DNA of 44,228 nucleotides from Roseibium sp. (GTDB lineage Bacteria > Pseudomonadota > Alphaproteobacteria > Rhizobiales > Stappiaceae): contig JAEPML010000030.1 in NCBI GenBank assembly GCA_017643925.1, positions 1-44,228 of the forward strand, given 5' to 3'. Each line of letters starts with the position of its first letter. Position 1 is the first letter of the stretch. Shown here piece after piece: positions 6,751 through 15,364 of the stretch. The notes under the pieces are model-generated. The model was not told the origin of the DNA. It ran no database searches and saw only the letters and a list, made by a program, of their open reading frames with translations. A program made the translations under genes and the position numbers.

Positions 6751-8016
6751 ATGAAAAATTTAGACGGGCTAACGGACCCCTCACCCCGTTCGGCCCTCTT
6801 GAGTCTTTTCGAGCGAACAAGAACGCAATCTATCGCCCTTGTCGCGCCGCTGAATGACGAAGACATGGGCCTGCAATCAATGGAAGATGCAAGCCCCCCG
6901 AAATGGCACCTGGCACACACGACCTGGTTTTTCGAGGAGTTCATTCTCAAACCCTCGCTGCCGGGCTACGAAACCGTCGATGACCGGTTCTCGGTGCTGT
7001 TCAATTCCTATTATGTGCAGGCTGGTCCAAGACACACCCGCTCCCGGCGTGGTTTGCTGTCACGCCCGACAGCAACGGAAGTCCGGCGCTACAGGTCGCA
7101 TGTGGAAAATGCCTTGCGCGACGGAGTTGCCAGGGCTGCCTTCGACCTGGACGATGCCAGGCTGGCAGAGCTGATCACACTTGGCTGCCATCACGAAATG
7201 CAGCACCAGGAGCTGCTGGTTACAGACCTTCTGCATGCATTTTCCTTCAATCCATTGCTGCCGGCCTATCTGGATCCGCAGCCACCCGTTTTGAACAGCG
7301 TCCGGGAACCGGACTGGCTGAACCACGAAGGCGGTCTTTGCGAAATCGGTCATGGCGGCGACGGCTTTGCCTATGATTGCGAGGGCCCGCGCCACAGGAT
7401 CTGGCTTGATCCTTTCAGGCTTTCCGACCGGCTGGTAACCAACGGTGAATGGATCGAGTTCATGGAAGCCGGAGGTTACGAAACACCAACCCTCTGGTTC
7501 ATGGAGGGCTGGGCAGTCCGGGAAAGGGAGAACTGGGACTCTCCCCTTTACTGGTGGCAGCAGGACGGCAAGTGGTGGACCTACACGCTTCAGGGGCCGC
7601 GCCCGGTCGATCTGGCCGCACCGGTTGTCCATGTCAGCTACTACGAAGCCGATGCCTATGCGCGATGGGCAGGACATCGACTGCCGACAGAAGCCGAATG
7701 GGAAGTCGCCGCCCAGGCAAGCAAACCGCAGGGCAATTTTCTCGAGAATGGCGCTCTCCTGCCGCTCGCCGGAGGCAGGACCCTGTGGGGCGACGTCTGG
7801 CAGTGGACCAGCAGCGCCTTTTCCCCCTATCCCGGCTTCAGGCCACCTGAAGGCGCCATCGGCGAATACAACGGCAAATTCATGGTGAACCAGATGGTGC
7901 TGCGCGGCGGTTCCTGTGCAACCCCCAAGCTCCAGATGCGTTCTTCCTATCGAACATTTTTCTACCCGCATCAGCGCTGGCAGATGCTCGGCCTCAGATT
8001 GGCAGCAGACCTATGA
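6751..8016 (+). CDS. egtB: ergothioneine biosynthesis protein EgtB (hercynylcysteine/hercynine sulfoxide synthase)
   Basis: Non-haem iron enzyme of 421 residues that joins oxygen, a thiol (gamma-glutamylcysteine or cysteine) and hercynine to form the sulfoxide intermediate of ergothioneine. The N-terminal DinB-like domain has KWHLAHTTWFFEEF (His53, His56) and HHEMQHQELL (His148, His152). These supply the three-His iron site. The C-terminal FGE/sulfatase-modifying-like domain runs from about residue 200, with GHRLPTEAEWE, a WGDVWQWTSS motif and the closing VLRGGSCAT. The start at 6751 is supported by GGAGGGA about 7 bases upstream. The longer frame from 6625 would be non-homologous leader. The stop overlaps the egtD start (ATGA), so the two are translationally coupled. 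Confidence 0.95.
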   Translation: MKNLDGLTDPSPRSALLSLFERTRTQSIALVAPLNDEDMGLQSMEDASPPKWHLAHTTWFFEEFILKPSLPGYETVDDRFSVLFNSYYVQAGPRHTRSRRGLLSRPTATEVRRYRSHVENALRDGVARAAFDLDDARLAELITLGCHHEMQHQELLVTDLLHAFSFNPLLPAYLDPQPPVLNSVREPDWLNHEGGLCEIGHGGDGFAYDCEGPRHRIWLDPFRLSDRLVTNGEWIEFMEAGGYETPTLWFMEGWAVRERENWDSPLYWWQQDGKWWTYTLQGPRPVDLAAPVVHVSYYEADAYARWAGHRLPTEAEWEVAAQASKPQGNFLENGALLPLAGGRTLWGDVWQWTSSAFSPYPGFRPPEGAIGEYNGKFMVNQMVLRGGSCATPKLQMRSSYRTFFYPHQRWQMLGLRLAADL

Positions 8017-8960
8017 CCAAACATGTTCTTCCTGAAAAACACAGCGACACTTTCCGCTCAGAGATTGTCGAAGGCCTGAAGGCCTGGCAGAAAAAGATCA
8101 GCAGCAAATGGCTCTATGACGATGTCGGCTCACATCTGTTCGAGGCCATTACAGAGCTTGACGCCTATTACCCGACCCGCACGGAACTTGGCCTGCTGGC
8201 AAAAAACGCGCGCAAATATTCACGCCTTCCGGGCGCACGCGGTGCGATGGTCGAGCTTGGCAGCGGGTCCAGCCGCAAGACCAACCTGCTTCTCGATGCG
8301 TTTCCGGACCTTTCCGTCTATATGCCGATCGACATCTCGGCCAATCACCTGAAAGAGGCTGCCGATCGCGTCCGGCGTGCGCATCCAGCTCTTGCGGTCA
8401 TTCCCGTTTCAGCCGACTTCACCCAACCGCTCAAGCAGTTGCCGCTCCTGCCGGAGTTGCCCGTGCTCGTGTTTTTCCCGGGCTCAACCATCGGAAACTT
8501 TGAGAGATCCGAGGCCATTCAGCTGCTGAAGAACATAAAGGCGGCCATGCCGGAAGCGTCGATGGTCGTGGGGGTTGATCGTCCCAAAAAGGAGGAGGTT
8601 CTTCTGAAGGCCTATGACGATCCAGCCGGTGTGACCGCTGCATTCAACCGGAACCTCATGCAACGCGTGAACCGCGAACTCGGCGCCAATTTCGAGCTGT
8701 CGACCTTCGCGCACCGTGCTGTCTGGAACTCCGAGGACAGCCGTATCGAGATGCATCTGGAAAGTCTTGAAGACCAGGAAGTTACGGTCTCGGGCGAAAC
8801 CTTTTCATTCATGAAGGGTGAGACCATCCATACGGAAAACTCTCACAAGTATTCCGAGGAGGCATTCACCGAGATTGCCAACGAGGGCGGTTGGCGCATC
8901 CTGGATCATGATCAGGACAAGCGGAAACCATTTTCCGTCTACACGCTTCAGGCGATCTGA
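8013..8960 (+). CDS. egtD: L-histidine N-alpha-methyltransferase EgtD
   Basis: A 315-residue SAM-dependent methyltransferase that trimethylates histidine to hercynine, the first step of ergothioneine synthesis. Family landmarks are KWLYDDVGSHLFEAITELDAYYPTRTE (about 33-57), of which the YYPTRTE piece is diagnostic, and the SAM-binding ELGSGSSRKT (81-90). Further landmarks are YMPIDIS and FFPGSTIGNF, and GVDRPKKEEVLLKAYDD, where the family has D-x-x-K. The protein is cytoplasmic. It overlaps egtB by 4 bases. EgtA, C and E are not visible nearby, which fits the two-gene EgtB/EgtD arrangement of many proteobacteria. Confidence 0.95.
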   Translation: MTKHVLPEKHSDTFRSEIVEGLKAWQKKISSKWLYDDVGSHLFEAITELDAYYPTRTELGLLAKNARKYSRLPGARGAMVELGSGSSRKTNLLLDAFPDLSVYMPIDISANHLKEAADRVRRAHPALAVIPVSADFTQPLKQLPLLPELPVLVFFPGSTIGNFERSEAIQLLKNIKAAMPEASMVVGVDRPKKEEVLLKAYDDPAGVTAAFNRNLMQRVNRELGANFELSTFAHRAVWNSEDSRIEMHLESLEDQEVTVSGETFSFMKGETIHTENSHKYSEEAFTEIANEGGWRILDHDQDKRKPFSVYTLQAI

Positions 8961-9075
8961 CCCGGGTTTCGGTGTCTTTCCAGCTGTGTGCGGGTCCGGG
9001 TGCAAACCGGGCCCGCCTTGCTTTTGCCGGCGCGGGAAATCACAAAGGGCCGAAATGTTCGATCCCTGCAGTGTC

Positions 9076-9702
9076 CTAGCGCTCTGCAATCGCGAGGCGG
9101 ACCGCCAGGCCGACAAAGACGATCCCGGCGACGCGGTTGAGCCAGATCTGCGCACCGGGTGAGCGCCTCAGGAACGCACCGAGCAATCCACCGCCGAGCG
9201 CAACACCGCCAAAAACCAGAATTGTGGCCACGATAAAGAGCCCGCCGAACAGCAGGATCTGTACCGGAACCGAACCCCTTGCCGGGTCGGCGAATTGTGG
9301 CAGGAAGGCCAGGAAGAAAATGGCGACCTTGGGATTGGTCACATTCATCACGATCCCACGCCGGTAGAGAGACCAGAGCGACAAAGCCGGTCCGTCGTTT
9401 CCTGGCAGGTCCGATGCCCCGGCCCGAAAGGCCTGAAAGGCGAGATAGAGCAGATAGCCGGCACCAATGATCTTGAGCGCAGTGAAGGCAATTTCCGAAG
9501 TCTGAAAAATCGCGGCGACACCGAGGGCAACCGCAACAGAGTGAACGACGAGACCGGTGCACAGCCCCAGCGTGACAACCAGCCCCGCTAGGCGTCCATA
9601 AAGGGCAGACTGCGTCAGCACAAAGATATTGTCGGGGCCCGGTGCCAGGCCCAATGCGATCGCCGCGGCGAAAAAAACCGTCAATACATCAATCGGAATC
9701 AA
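9076..9702 (-). CDS. LysE/RhtB-family amino-acid exporter
   Basis: A 208-residue membrane protein with six hydrophobic segments and the family signature ALGLAPGPDNIFVLTQSALYGRLAGL (from residue 16). It also has NVTNPKVAIFFLAFLPQF (about 119-136), the second conserved LysE motif around the N-P-K. LysE/RhtB proteins export amino acids or analogues from the cytoplasm; the substrate cannot be predicted here. It stands alone, convergent with egtD and divergent from the RpiR gene. Confidence 0.9.
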   Translation of the reverse strand: MIPIDVLTVFFAAAIALGLAPGPDNIFVLTQSALYGRLAGLVVTLGLCTGLVVHSVAVALGVAAIFQTSEIAFTALKIIGAGYLLYLAFQAFRAGASDLPGNDGPALSLWSLYRRGIVMNVTNPKVAIFFLAFLPQFADPARGSVPVQILLFGGLFIVATILVFGGVALGGGLLGAFLRRSPGAQIWLNRVAGIVFVGLAVRLAIAER

Positions 9703-9935
9703 GGTGCACGCTCCAGTGAAAGCAAGACGATTGTTTCATGCGTGACGCGGGGTCAAGCCTTTGTAAAATATTCGGACGCGAAATCTTTTTCACTATTCGC
9801 AAGATTATTCATGATTCCAGCGGCGTTGCATCGTCAATTCTAACGAGACCAGCTTTTCGACCCGATGGTCTAAAAAGACAAGAAACATTTGTTTCAAAAA
9901 TTGACAACAGAAAAAACAAATGAAACAGTAAACGA
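9703..9935. other. divergent promoter region lysE-like / rpiR-like
   Basis: AT-rich spacer between divergent genes. It contains GAAACATTTGTTTC (9882-9895), an inverted repeat that may be an operator for the adjacent RpiR regulator. A TTGACA hexamer sits at 9901 and the related half-sites AAACAAATGAAAC at about 9915-9927. No gene seen. Confidence 0.45.
9882..9895. promoter_or_regulatory. candidate RpiR operator
   Basis: GAAACATTTGTTTC: 5-bp arms GAAAC/GTTTC around ATTT, 41 bases before the regulator start. A second GAAAC-type arm lies about 27 bases on (TGAAACAG). The assignment to the RpiR protein is by proximity. Confidence 0.35.
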
Positions 9936-10805
9936 ATGGAAACCAATTCGCCGCCCCAAATCAGGACCGCGATCTCGGCTCACTATGCCGAGTTGAGCGA
10001 CACTTTGCGCATTGCGGCGGATTACATCGCGGAAAACCGGGTTGAGATCGCAACCCGCAGTTTGCGGGCTGTGGCAACGGCCAGCGGCGTCTCACCTGCC
10101 AGCTACACGCGCCTTGCTCGCGCCATCGGGTTTGCCGATTACGAGGCCCTGCGGGAGCAGGCACGGACCGAGCTCAGCCGGCGTCGTGGTGACAGCCTTC
10201 AGGACAGGGCGCGGCGGCTACGCTCCGACCCGAACCAGCCGCTCCTGCCCCGACAGGTGTCCGCCTGTATCAACAATATCAGGGCCCTGGTCGACGATAT
10301 CGATCCTGAAATGCTGGATGCGGCTGTCGAACAACTGGCCCGGTCCCGCAGAATTGTACTGATCGGCGCACTCGCCTCGGCCGGGTTCACGGACTATTTT
10401 GCCTATCTGGCCAAATGGTTTGATGACCGTTGGGTTGTCGCCGGCCGCAATGGCGCAACACTGGGAAGTACACTTGCAGGGGTTGATGCTCAGGACACCG
10501 TTCTGGTGGTGTCGAAACATCCCTATGCGCATCGCTCGGTCCGCTCCGCCGAAGTAGCGGCGGCCAGCGGCGCAAAAGTAATCGTCCTGACTGACAGCCA
10601 CGCCTTTCCAGGCCTGCAATTCGCCGACTTTCACTTCATTCAACGCACTGAAAGTCCACACTTTTTTTCATCTTACGCAGCCACGCTCGTGCTCATCGAA
10701 ACGATCACGGGCATGTTGGTTGCGCGAGCCGGATCCGACGCGGAAGCCCGGATCCAACAAGTCGACAAGCACAATCGCTTGCTCGACGAGTTTGAAAATG
10801 TCTAG
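9936..10805 (+). CDS. RpiR/MurR-family regulator with SIS domain
   Basis: A 289-residue regulator. The N-terminal HTH_6 domain (about 10-85) includes TRSLRAVATASGVSPASYTRLARAIGF. The C-terminal SIS domain (about 115-270) includes ARSRRIVLIGALASAGFTDYFAYLAK and DTVLVVSKHPYAHRSV. SIS domains bind phosphosugars, and RpiR proteins usually control sugar or amino-sugar uptake. Here the gene precedes a TAXI TRAP transporter with only about 50 bases between, so it probably regulates and is co-transcribed with that transporter. The ligand is unknown. The start ATG 9936 gives METNSPPQIRTAISAHYAEL. Confidence 0.88.
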   Translation: METNSPPQIRTAISAHYAELSDTLRIAADYIAENRVEIATRSLRAVATASGVSPASYTRLARAIGFADYEALREQARTELSRRRGDSLQDRARRLRSDPNQPLLPRQVSACINNIRALVDDIDPEMLDAAVEQLARSRRIVLIGALASAGFTDYFAYLAKWFDDRWVVAGRNGATLGSTLAGVDAQDTVLVVSKHPYAHRSVRSAEVAAASGAKVIVLTDSHAFPGLQFADFHFIQRTESPHFFSSYAATLVLIETITGMLVARAGSDAEARIQQVDKHNRLLDEFENV

Positions 10806-10856
10806 TGTATCAAAAACGCTGGATTGAGAAATTTAACAAGAGGGAAGCCTAGTCAA

Positions 10857-11825
10857 ATGATGATGAAACTGAACCTTGCTGGCGCCGTTCTCGCGACCAG
10901 CATCGCTTTCACAGGCGCAGCATCTGCAGAACAATTCATCACCATCGGTACGGGTGGTGTCACCGGCGTTTATTATCCGACTGGTGGCGCAATCTGCCGT
11001 CTGGTGAACAAGGGCCGCAAGGATCACGGTATCCGTTGCTCGGTCGAGTCCACCGGTGGTTCCGTTTACAACATCAACACGGTTCGTGAAGGCGAGCTGG
11101 AGTTCGGTGTTGCTCAGTCCGACTGGCAGTATCATGCCTATAACGGCACATCCAAGTTCGAGGAAAAAGGTCCGTTCGAAGACCTCCGCGCCGTGTTCTC
11201 CGTGCATCCGGAGCCCTTCACGGTTGTTGCTCGCGCAGACAGCGGCATCAAGAACTTCGCCGACCTGAAAGGCAAGCGCGTCAACATCGGCAACCCTGGC
11301 TCCGGTCAGCGCGGCACGATGGAAGTTCTGATGGAAGCCCTCGGCTGGACCGCTGACGACTTCGCCCTGGCAACCGAGCTGAAGGCTGCCGAGCAGTCCG
11401 CTGCTCTTTGCGACAACCAGATCGACGCAATGGTCTACACCGTTGGTCACCCGTCCGGTTCCATCCAGGAAGCAACCACTGCCTGTGATTCCGTACTGGT
11501 TACCGTGGACGGCGATGCCGTCAGCAAGCTGGTTGACGACAATAGCTACTACCGGACTGCGACAATTCCGGGTGGCATGTATCGCGGCAATGACGGCGAC
11601 ACCGGCACCTTTGGTGTTGGCGCGACCTTCATCACCTCCGCGAAAGTCGACGAAGACACCGTCTACACTCTTGTGAAGTCCGTCTTTGAAAACTTCGATG
11701 CCTTCAAGAAGCTGCATCCTGCATTCGCCAACCTGAAGCCGGAAGAAATGGCCAATGACGGCCTGTCCGCTCCGCTGCATCCGGGCGCTGCGAAATACTA
11801 CAAGGAACAGGGCTGGATCAACTAA
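10857..11825 (+). CDS. TAXI-family TRAP transporter solute-binding protein
   Basis: A 322-residue periplasmic receptor. The signal peptide is about residues 1-24 (ending GAASA), followed by the TAXI hallmark FITIGTGGVTGVYYPTGGAI. Further family segments are VESTGGSVYNINTVREGELEFGVAQSD and DLKGKRVNIGNPGSGQRGTMEVLMEALGW. TAXI proteins bind glutamate, alpha-ketoglutarate or related acids in characterised cases; the ligand here is not known. An in-frame TTG at 10824 exists, but ATG 10857 with AGAGGGA upstream gives a normal signal peptide. A hairpin with T-run behind the stop probably reduces read-through into the permease gene, so the receptor is made in excess. Confidence 0.95.
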   Translation: MMMKLNLAGAVLATSIAFTGAASAEQFITIGTGGVTGVYYPTGGAICRLVNKGRKDHGIRCSVESTGGSVYNINTVREGELEFGVAQSDWQYHAYNGTSKFEEKGPFEDLRAVFSVHPEPFTVVARADSGIKNFADLKGKRVNIGNPGSGQRGTMEVLMEALGWTADDFALATELKAAEQSAALCDNQIDAMVYTVGHPSGSIQEATTACDSVLVTVDGDAVSKLVDDNSYYRTATIPGGMYRGNDGDTGTFGVGATFITSAKVDEDTVYTLVKSVFENFDAFKKLHPAFANLKPEEMANDGLSAPLHPGAAKYYKEQGWIN

Positions 11826-11842
11826 TCCTTCGCCTTTTACCG

Positions 11843-11873
11843 ACGGGTCCGGAGCTTCTCCGGGCCCGTTTTT
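11843..11873 (+). terminator. intercistronic attenuator/terminator
   Basis: ACGGGTCCGGA (11843-11853), loop GCTTC, TCCGGGCCCGT (11859-11869) with one G-T pair, then TTTTT. It lies between the binding-protein and permease genes, typical of partial termination that favours the binding protein. Confidence 0.8.
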
Positions 11874-12008
11874 CCGCGAGACCTGCAACGGGTAACGGGT
11901 TTTGCGTTTCGAGTTTTTTCTTTTGTCCCGAGAGGCGACAGCCTGAGCGGACCATGAGTTGAGACAGCACCGGCGCTGCATCAAGCCGGAAAAGCGGGGG
12001 GACTTTCC

Positions 12009-14642
12009 ATGACTGAATCGAACCAGCCAAACAAGACGGCTGGACAAGGGCTTTCTGAAGAGGAGCTTCAGGAACTCGTTGCCGCGTCGGATTCCGGTTC
12101 GCGTAATCCTGCCGGGCCCGTCGGGGTCTTTCTCGCTGCAGTCGCCCTGACCTGGTCCATCTTTCAGGTCGTGCTTGCCTCCCCTCTCGCCAACTACATT
12201 CTGCCCGGCGACCTGATCAACAACAGTCGGCAGTTTCACCTTGCCTTTGCCATGTTCCTTGCGTTCATGGCCTACCCGGCGCTCAAGAGCAGCCCGCGGC
12301 ACCACATTCCGATCCAGGACTGGGCGCTTGCGATTTTCGGCGCTTTCATCTCGCTGTACGGGTTCTTCTTCTATGACAAGATCGTCGACGCAGGCGGTCT
12401 CGCTGACGACACCGACAAGTGGTTCGCGCTCGCAGGCATCGTCGTCCTGTTTGAAGCGGCACGCCGCGCGCTCGGCCCGGCAATGGCCACCGTCGCAACG
12501 GTCTTCCTTCTCTACGTGTTCTTCGGCTCTTCCGAATGGGTCCCTGAAGTCATCCGCTGGAAAGGCGCGTCGCTGAAGAAAGCCATGAGCCACATGTGGA
12601 TCACGTCTGAAGGCGTGTTCGGCATTGCCCTTGGTGTTTCGACCAAGTTCGTCTTCCTGTTCGTTCTGTTCGGCGCCCTGCTCGACAAGGCCGGAGCCGG
12701 AAACTACTTCATCAAGATGGCCTTTGGCGCCCTGGGGCACCTGAAAGGTGGACCAGCCAAGGCCGCCGTTGTCGGCTCTGCCGCAACCGGTCTCATCTCC
12801 GGTTCTTCCATCGCCAACGTTGTCACCACCGGCACCTTCACCATTCCGCTCATGAAACGCGTCGGTTTCAGCTCCGAGCAGGCCGGTTCCGTTGAGGTTG
12901 CCTCGTCGGTGAATGGTCAGATCATGCCCCCCGTCATGGGCGCGGCGGCCTTCCTCATGGTGGAATATGTCGGCATTTCGTATGTCGAGGTCATCACCCA
13001 CGCGTTCCTGCCTGCCGTGATTTCCTACATCGCGCTGGTCTATATCGTGCACCTGGAAGCAGTTAAGCGGAACATGCCGACGATCGGGCACCGGACAGTG
13101 TCCACGCTCAGAACCATCCTGGGCATGTTCTTCTTCTTCGCCGGCTTCGCAGCGCTGTGTTACGGCGTCCAATATCCGGTCGGCTGGATCGTGGCTCTTG
13201 TGCCGGATGGTGCAAGCTGGATCCTGGCGGTCCTGATCTTCGTTGCCTATCTTGCGCTTCTGAAGCTTGCTGCAAGCGTCGAGGATCTGCATCCGGACGA
13301 TCCGAATGCCAAGGACATCACGCTTCCAAACATCGCTGAAATCTACAAGGCTGGTCTCTATTACCTGCTTCCAATCGTCGTTCTGGTCTACTTCCTGATG
13401 ATCGAACAGAAATCACCCGGCCTTTCCGCCTTCTGGGCAACGGCTCTGTTGTTCGTGATCCTGCTGACCCAGCGCCCGATCAAGGCGATCTTCCGCGGAG
13501 AAAATGAAACCGTCGAAGCCTTCAAAGAAGGCATCAATGATCTTGCCCATGGCATGATCGACGGCGCCCGCAACATGATCGGCATCGGTCTCGCCACAGC
13601 GACGGCCGGTATCATCGTCGGCACCGTGACCCTGACCGGCATCGGGCAGGTCATGGCAGATCTCGTCGAGTTCGTGTCAGGCGGCAACCTCGTCCTGATG
13701 CTCATCTTTGTCGGAATTCTGTCGCTGGTGCTCGGCATGGGACTGCCGACGACTGCCAACTACATCGTCGTGTCCTCGCTGATGGCCGGTGTGGTTGTCG
13801 AACTGGGCGCCCAGTCCGGCCTTATCGTGCCGCTGATCGCCGTGCATCTGTTCGTGTTCTATTTCGGGATCATGGCGGACGTGACACCACCCGTGGGGCT
13901 AGCGTCCTTTGCCGCCGCGGCGGTGTCGGGCGGCGATGCGATCAAGACCGGTTTCACGGCCTTCTTCTATTCGCTGCGCACGGTCGCCCTGCCCTTCGTC
14001 TTCATCTTCAACACGGATCTCCTGTTGATCGATGTGACCTGGACGCAAGGCATTCTCGTTGCCATTGTCGCGACCATAGCCATTCTCGCGTTCACCGCGG
14101 GTACGATGGGCTATTTCGTCACGAAGAGCCGGATCTACGAAAGCGTGGCACTCGTGCTGATCGCCTTCGTGCTGTTCCGTCCGGATTTCTTCATGAACCG
14201 GATCCAGCCTCCGTTTGAGGCGGTACAGCCTGCTGAATTCGTCCAGGCAGTCGGCAATGCGCCGTCTGGTGGGGAAATCAGGGTCACGGTCAGTGGGCCG
14301 GATTTCGATACCGGCAACACCAAGGACACCACCATCATCCTCAACCCAGGCGCGGAAGATGGCGGCGAAGCCCGGCTATCGGCTGTTGGCCTTGCGGTTC
14401 TGGATGAAGATGGTGCGATGAAACTCGAAGAACCGTTCCCCGGAACGCCTTACTTCGAGAAACTGGGATCGTTCGATTTCTATGGGGACGAGCCCGTTGT
14501 CATCAAGTCGGCCGAAGTGAAGGCGGATCAGATGCCCAAGGAACTGATCTACATCCCGGGGCTGCTGCTTCTGGTTCTGATCTATCTGTTGCAACGCAGC
14601 CGCGCGGGTCGCGTTGGACGTGAAGAAGGAGTACCGGCATGA
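12009..14642 (+). CDS. TRAP transporter permease, fused DctQ-DctM (TAXI type, DUF3394 C-terminus)
   Basis: An 877-residue inner-membrane protein in which the 4-helix small subunit and the roughly 12-helix large subunit are fused. The N-terminus has a short cytoplasmic tail and then four segments (about 35-155). The DctM-like core begins near FGALGHLKGGPAKAAVVGSAATGLISGSSIANV (about 240-270). The second half repeats the fold around GMGLPTTANYIVVSSLMAGV (about 575-595). The last 150 residues contain a soluble domain (PAEFVQAVGNAPSGGEIRVTVSGPDFD) consistent with DUF3394, then a final helix. The start ATG 12009 has GGGGGGA upstream. It drives sodium- or proton-coupled import of whatever the upstream TAXI protein binds. 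The stop overlaps the universal stress protein start. Confidence 0.95.
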   Translation: MTESNQPNKTAGQGLSEEELQELVAASDSGSRNPAGPVGVFLAAVALTWSIFQVVLASPLANYILPGDLINNSRQFHLAFAMFLAFMAYPALKSSPRHHIPIQDWALAIFGAFISLYGFFFYDKIVDAGGLADDTDKWFALAGIVVLFEAARRALGPAMATVATVFLLYVFFGSSEWVPEVIRWKGASLKKAMSHMWITSEGVFGIALGVSTKFVFLFVLFGALLDKAGAGNYFIKMAFGALGHLKGGPAKAAVVGSAATGLISGSSIANVVTTGTFTIPLMKRVGFSSEQAGSVEVASSVNGQIMPPVMGAAAFLMVEYVGISYVEVITHAFLPAVISYIALVYIVHLEAVKRNMPTIGHRTVSTLRTILGMFFFFAGFAALCYGVQYPVGWIVALVPDGASWILAVLIFVAYLALLKLAASVEDLHPDDPNAKDITLPNIAEIYKAGLYYLLPIVVLVYFLMIEQKSPGLSAFWATALLFVILLTQRPIKAIFRGENETVEAFKEGINDLAHGMIDGARNMIGIGLATATAGIIVGTVTLTGIGQVMADLVEFVSGGNLVLMLIFVGILSLVLGMGLPTTANYIVVSSLMAGVVVELGAQSGLIVPLIAVHLFVFYFGIMADVTPPVGLASFAAAAVSGGDAIKTGFTAFFYSLRTVALPFVFIFNTDLLLIDVTWTQGILVAIVATIAILAFTAGTMGYFVTKSRIYESVALVLIAFVLFRPDFFMNRIQPPFEAVQPAEFVQAVGNAPSGGEIRVTVSGPDFDTGNTKDTTIILNPGAEDGGEARLSAVGLAVLDEDGAMKLEEPFPGTPYFEKLGSFDFYGDEPVVIKSAEVKADQMPKELIYIPGLLLLVLIYLLQRSRAGRVGREEGVPA

Positions 14643-15070
14643 CCAAATCTGTTCTGTGTGCCGTCGACATTTCCGACGAAAGCGACAAGCTGGTTCTGGA
14701 AACGGCCAACAAGCTTGCCGAACTGGACAACGCCCAGTTGGACGTCATCACTGTCGTGCCGAATTTCGGCGTGACCTTGGTCAGCTCCTATTTCGACGAG
14801 AATTTTCAGGGCGAGATGGTCTCAAAGACCAGAACGGCCCTGAAGGCACTGGTCGGGAACGTGCTTGGCGAGGAGCGAAACGACAAGATCCGGCACCTGG
14901 TGGCAACAGGGTCCATTTACGAGGAGATCCTGGAGGCCGCCAACCAGGCGGGAACTGATCTGATCGTGATTGGAGCGCACAAGCCTGATCTCAAGGAGTT
15001 TCTGCTCGGCCCCAACGCTGCGCGCGTCGTCCGGCACTCCCAGTGCTCGGTCTATGTCGTCAGGGACTGA
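14639..15070 (+). CDS. universal stress protein (UspA family)
   Basis: A 143-residue single UspA domain: SVLCAVDISDESDKLVLETANKLA at the start (nucleotide-binding D in the first strand) and the C-terminal GAHKPDLKEFLLGPNAARVVRHSQCSVYVV. The last stretch matches the G-2x-G-9x-G-S/N ATP-binding pattern in modified form (GAHKPDLKEFLLGPNA). It overlaps the permease stop by 4 bases (ATGA). UspA genes tied to TRAP permeases are known elsewhere (TeaD of the ectoine transporter), where the protein modulates uptake. The same role is a reasonable inference here. Confidence 0.92.
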   Translation: MTKSVLCAVDISDESDKLVLETANKLAELDNAQLDVITVVPNFGVTLVSSYFDENFQGEMVSKTRTALKALVGNVLGEERNDKIRHLVATGSIYEEILEAANQAGTDLIVIGAHKPDLKEFLLGPNAARVVRHSQCSVYVVRD

Positions 15071-15120
15071 CTGATCCGTAGCTGCCGGTAGTACCGAATT
15101 GCCGGTCAAAGGAACATTCA

Positions 15121-15152
15121 ACCGCTCGGCCCGGCGCCGGGCGGTTTTTTTT
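15121..15152 (+). terminator. terminator of the TRAP operon
   Basis: ACCGCTCGGC (15121-15130), loop CCGGC, GCCGGGCGGT (15136-15145) with one G-T pair, followed by a run of eight T. A strong Rho-independent terminator 50 bases after the universal stress protein gene. Confidence 0.88.
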
Positions 15153-15364
15153 GGTCGTGCAAATGGACCGGATTGACGGTTCGCACCTCTCCCTGCAGCT
15201 GAAAGTTCGACGAAGCGGCTGTTTTTGCCTGGATTGGACCCCACAGGTCTAGCCAAACCAAGTTGGACAACCTATCTAATCGTAAGTTTGCGATGAATTA
15301 AACCAGCGCACACTCCTGGCTTTGAAATTCAACCGCTACCCGCCTTTTCTGGAGACTGCCTCAC

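Noticed and set aside
10833..13292. 819-codon open frame on the minus strand opposite the TAXI binding protein and permease
   Set aside because: It is antisense to two well-supported genes, crosses their intergenic hairpin, and its composition (Gly/Arg/Asp/His-rich) is that of a GC-rich shadow frame.
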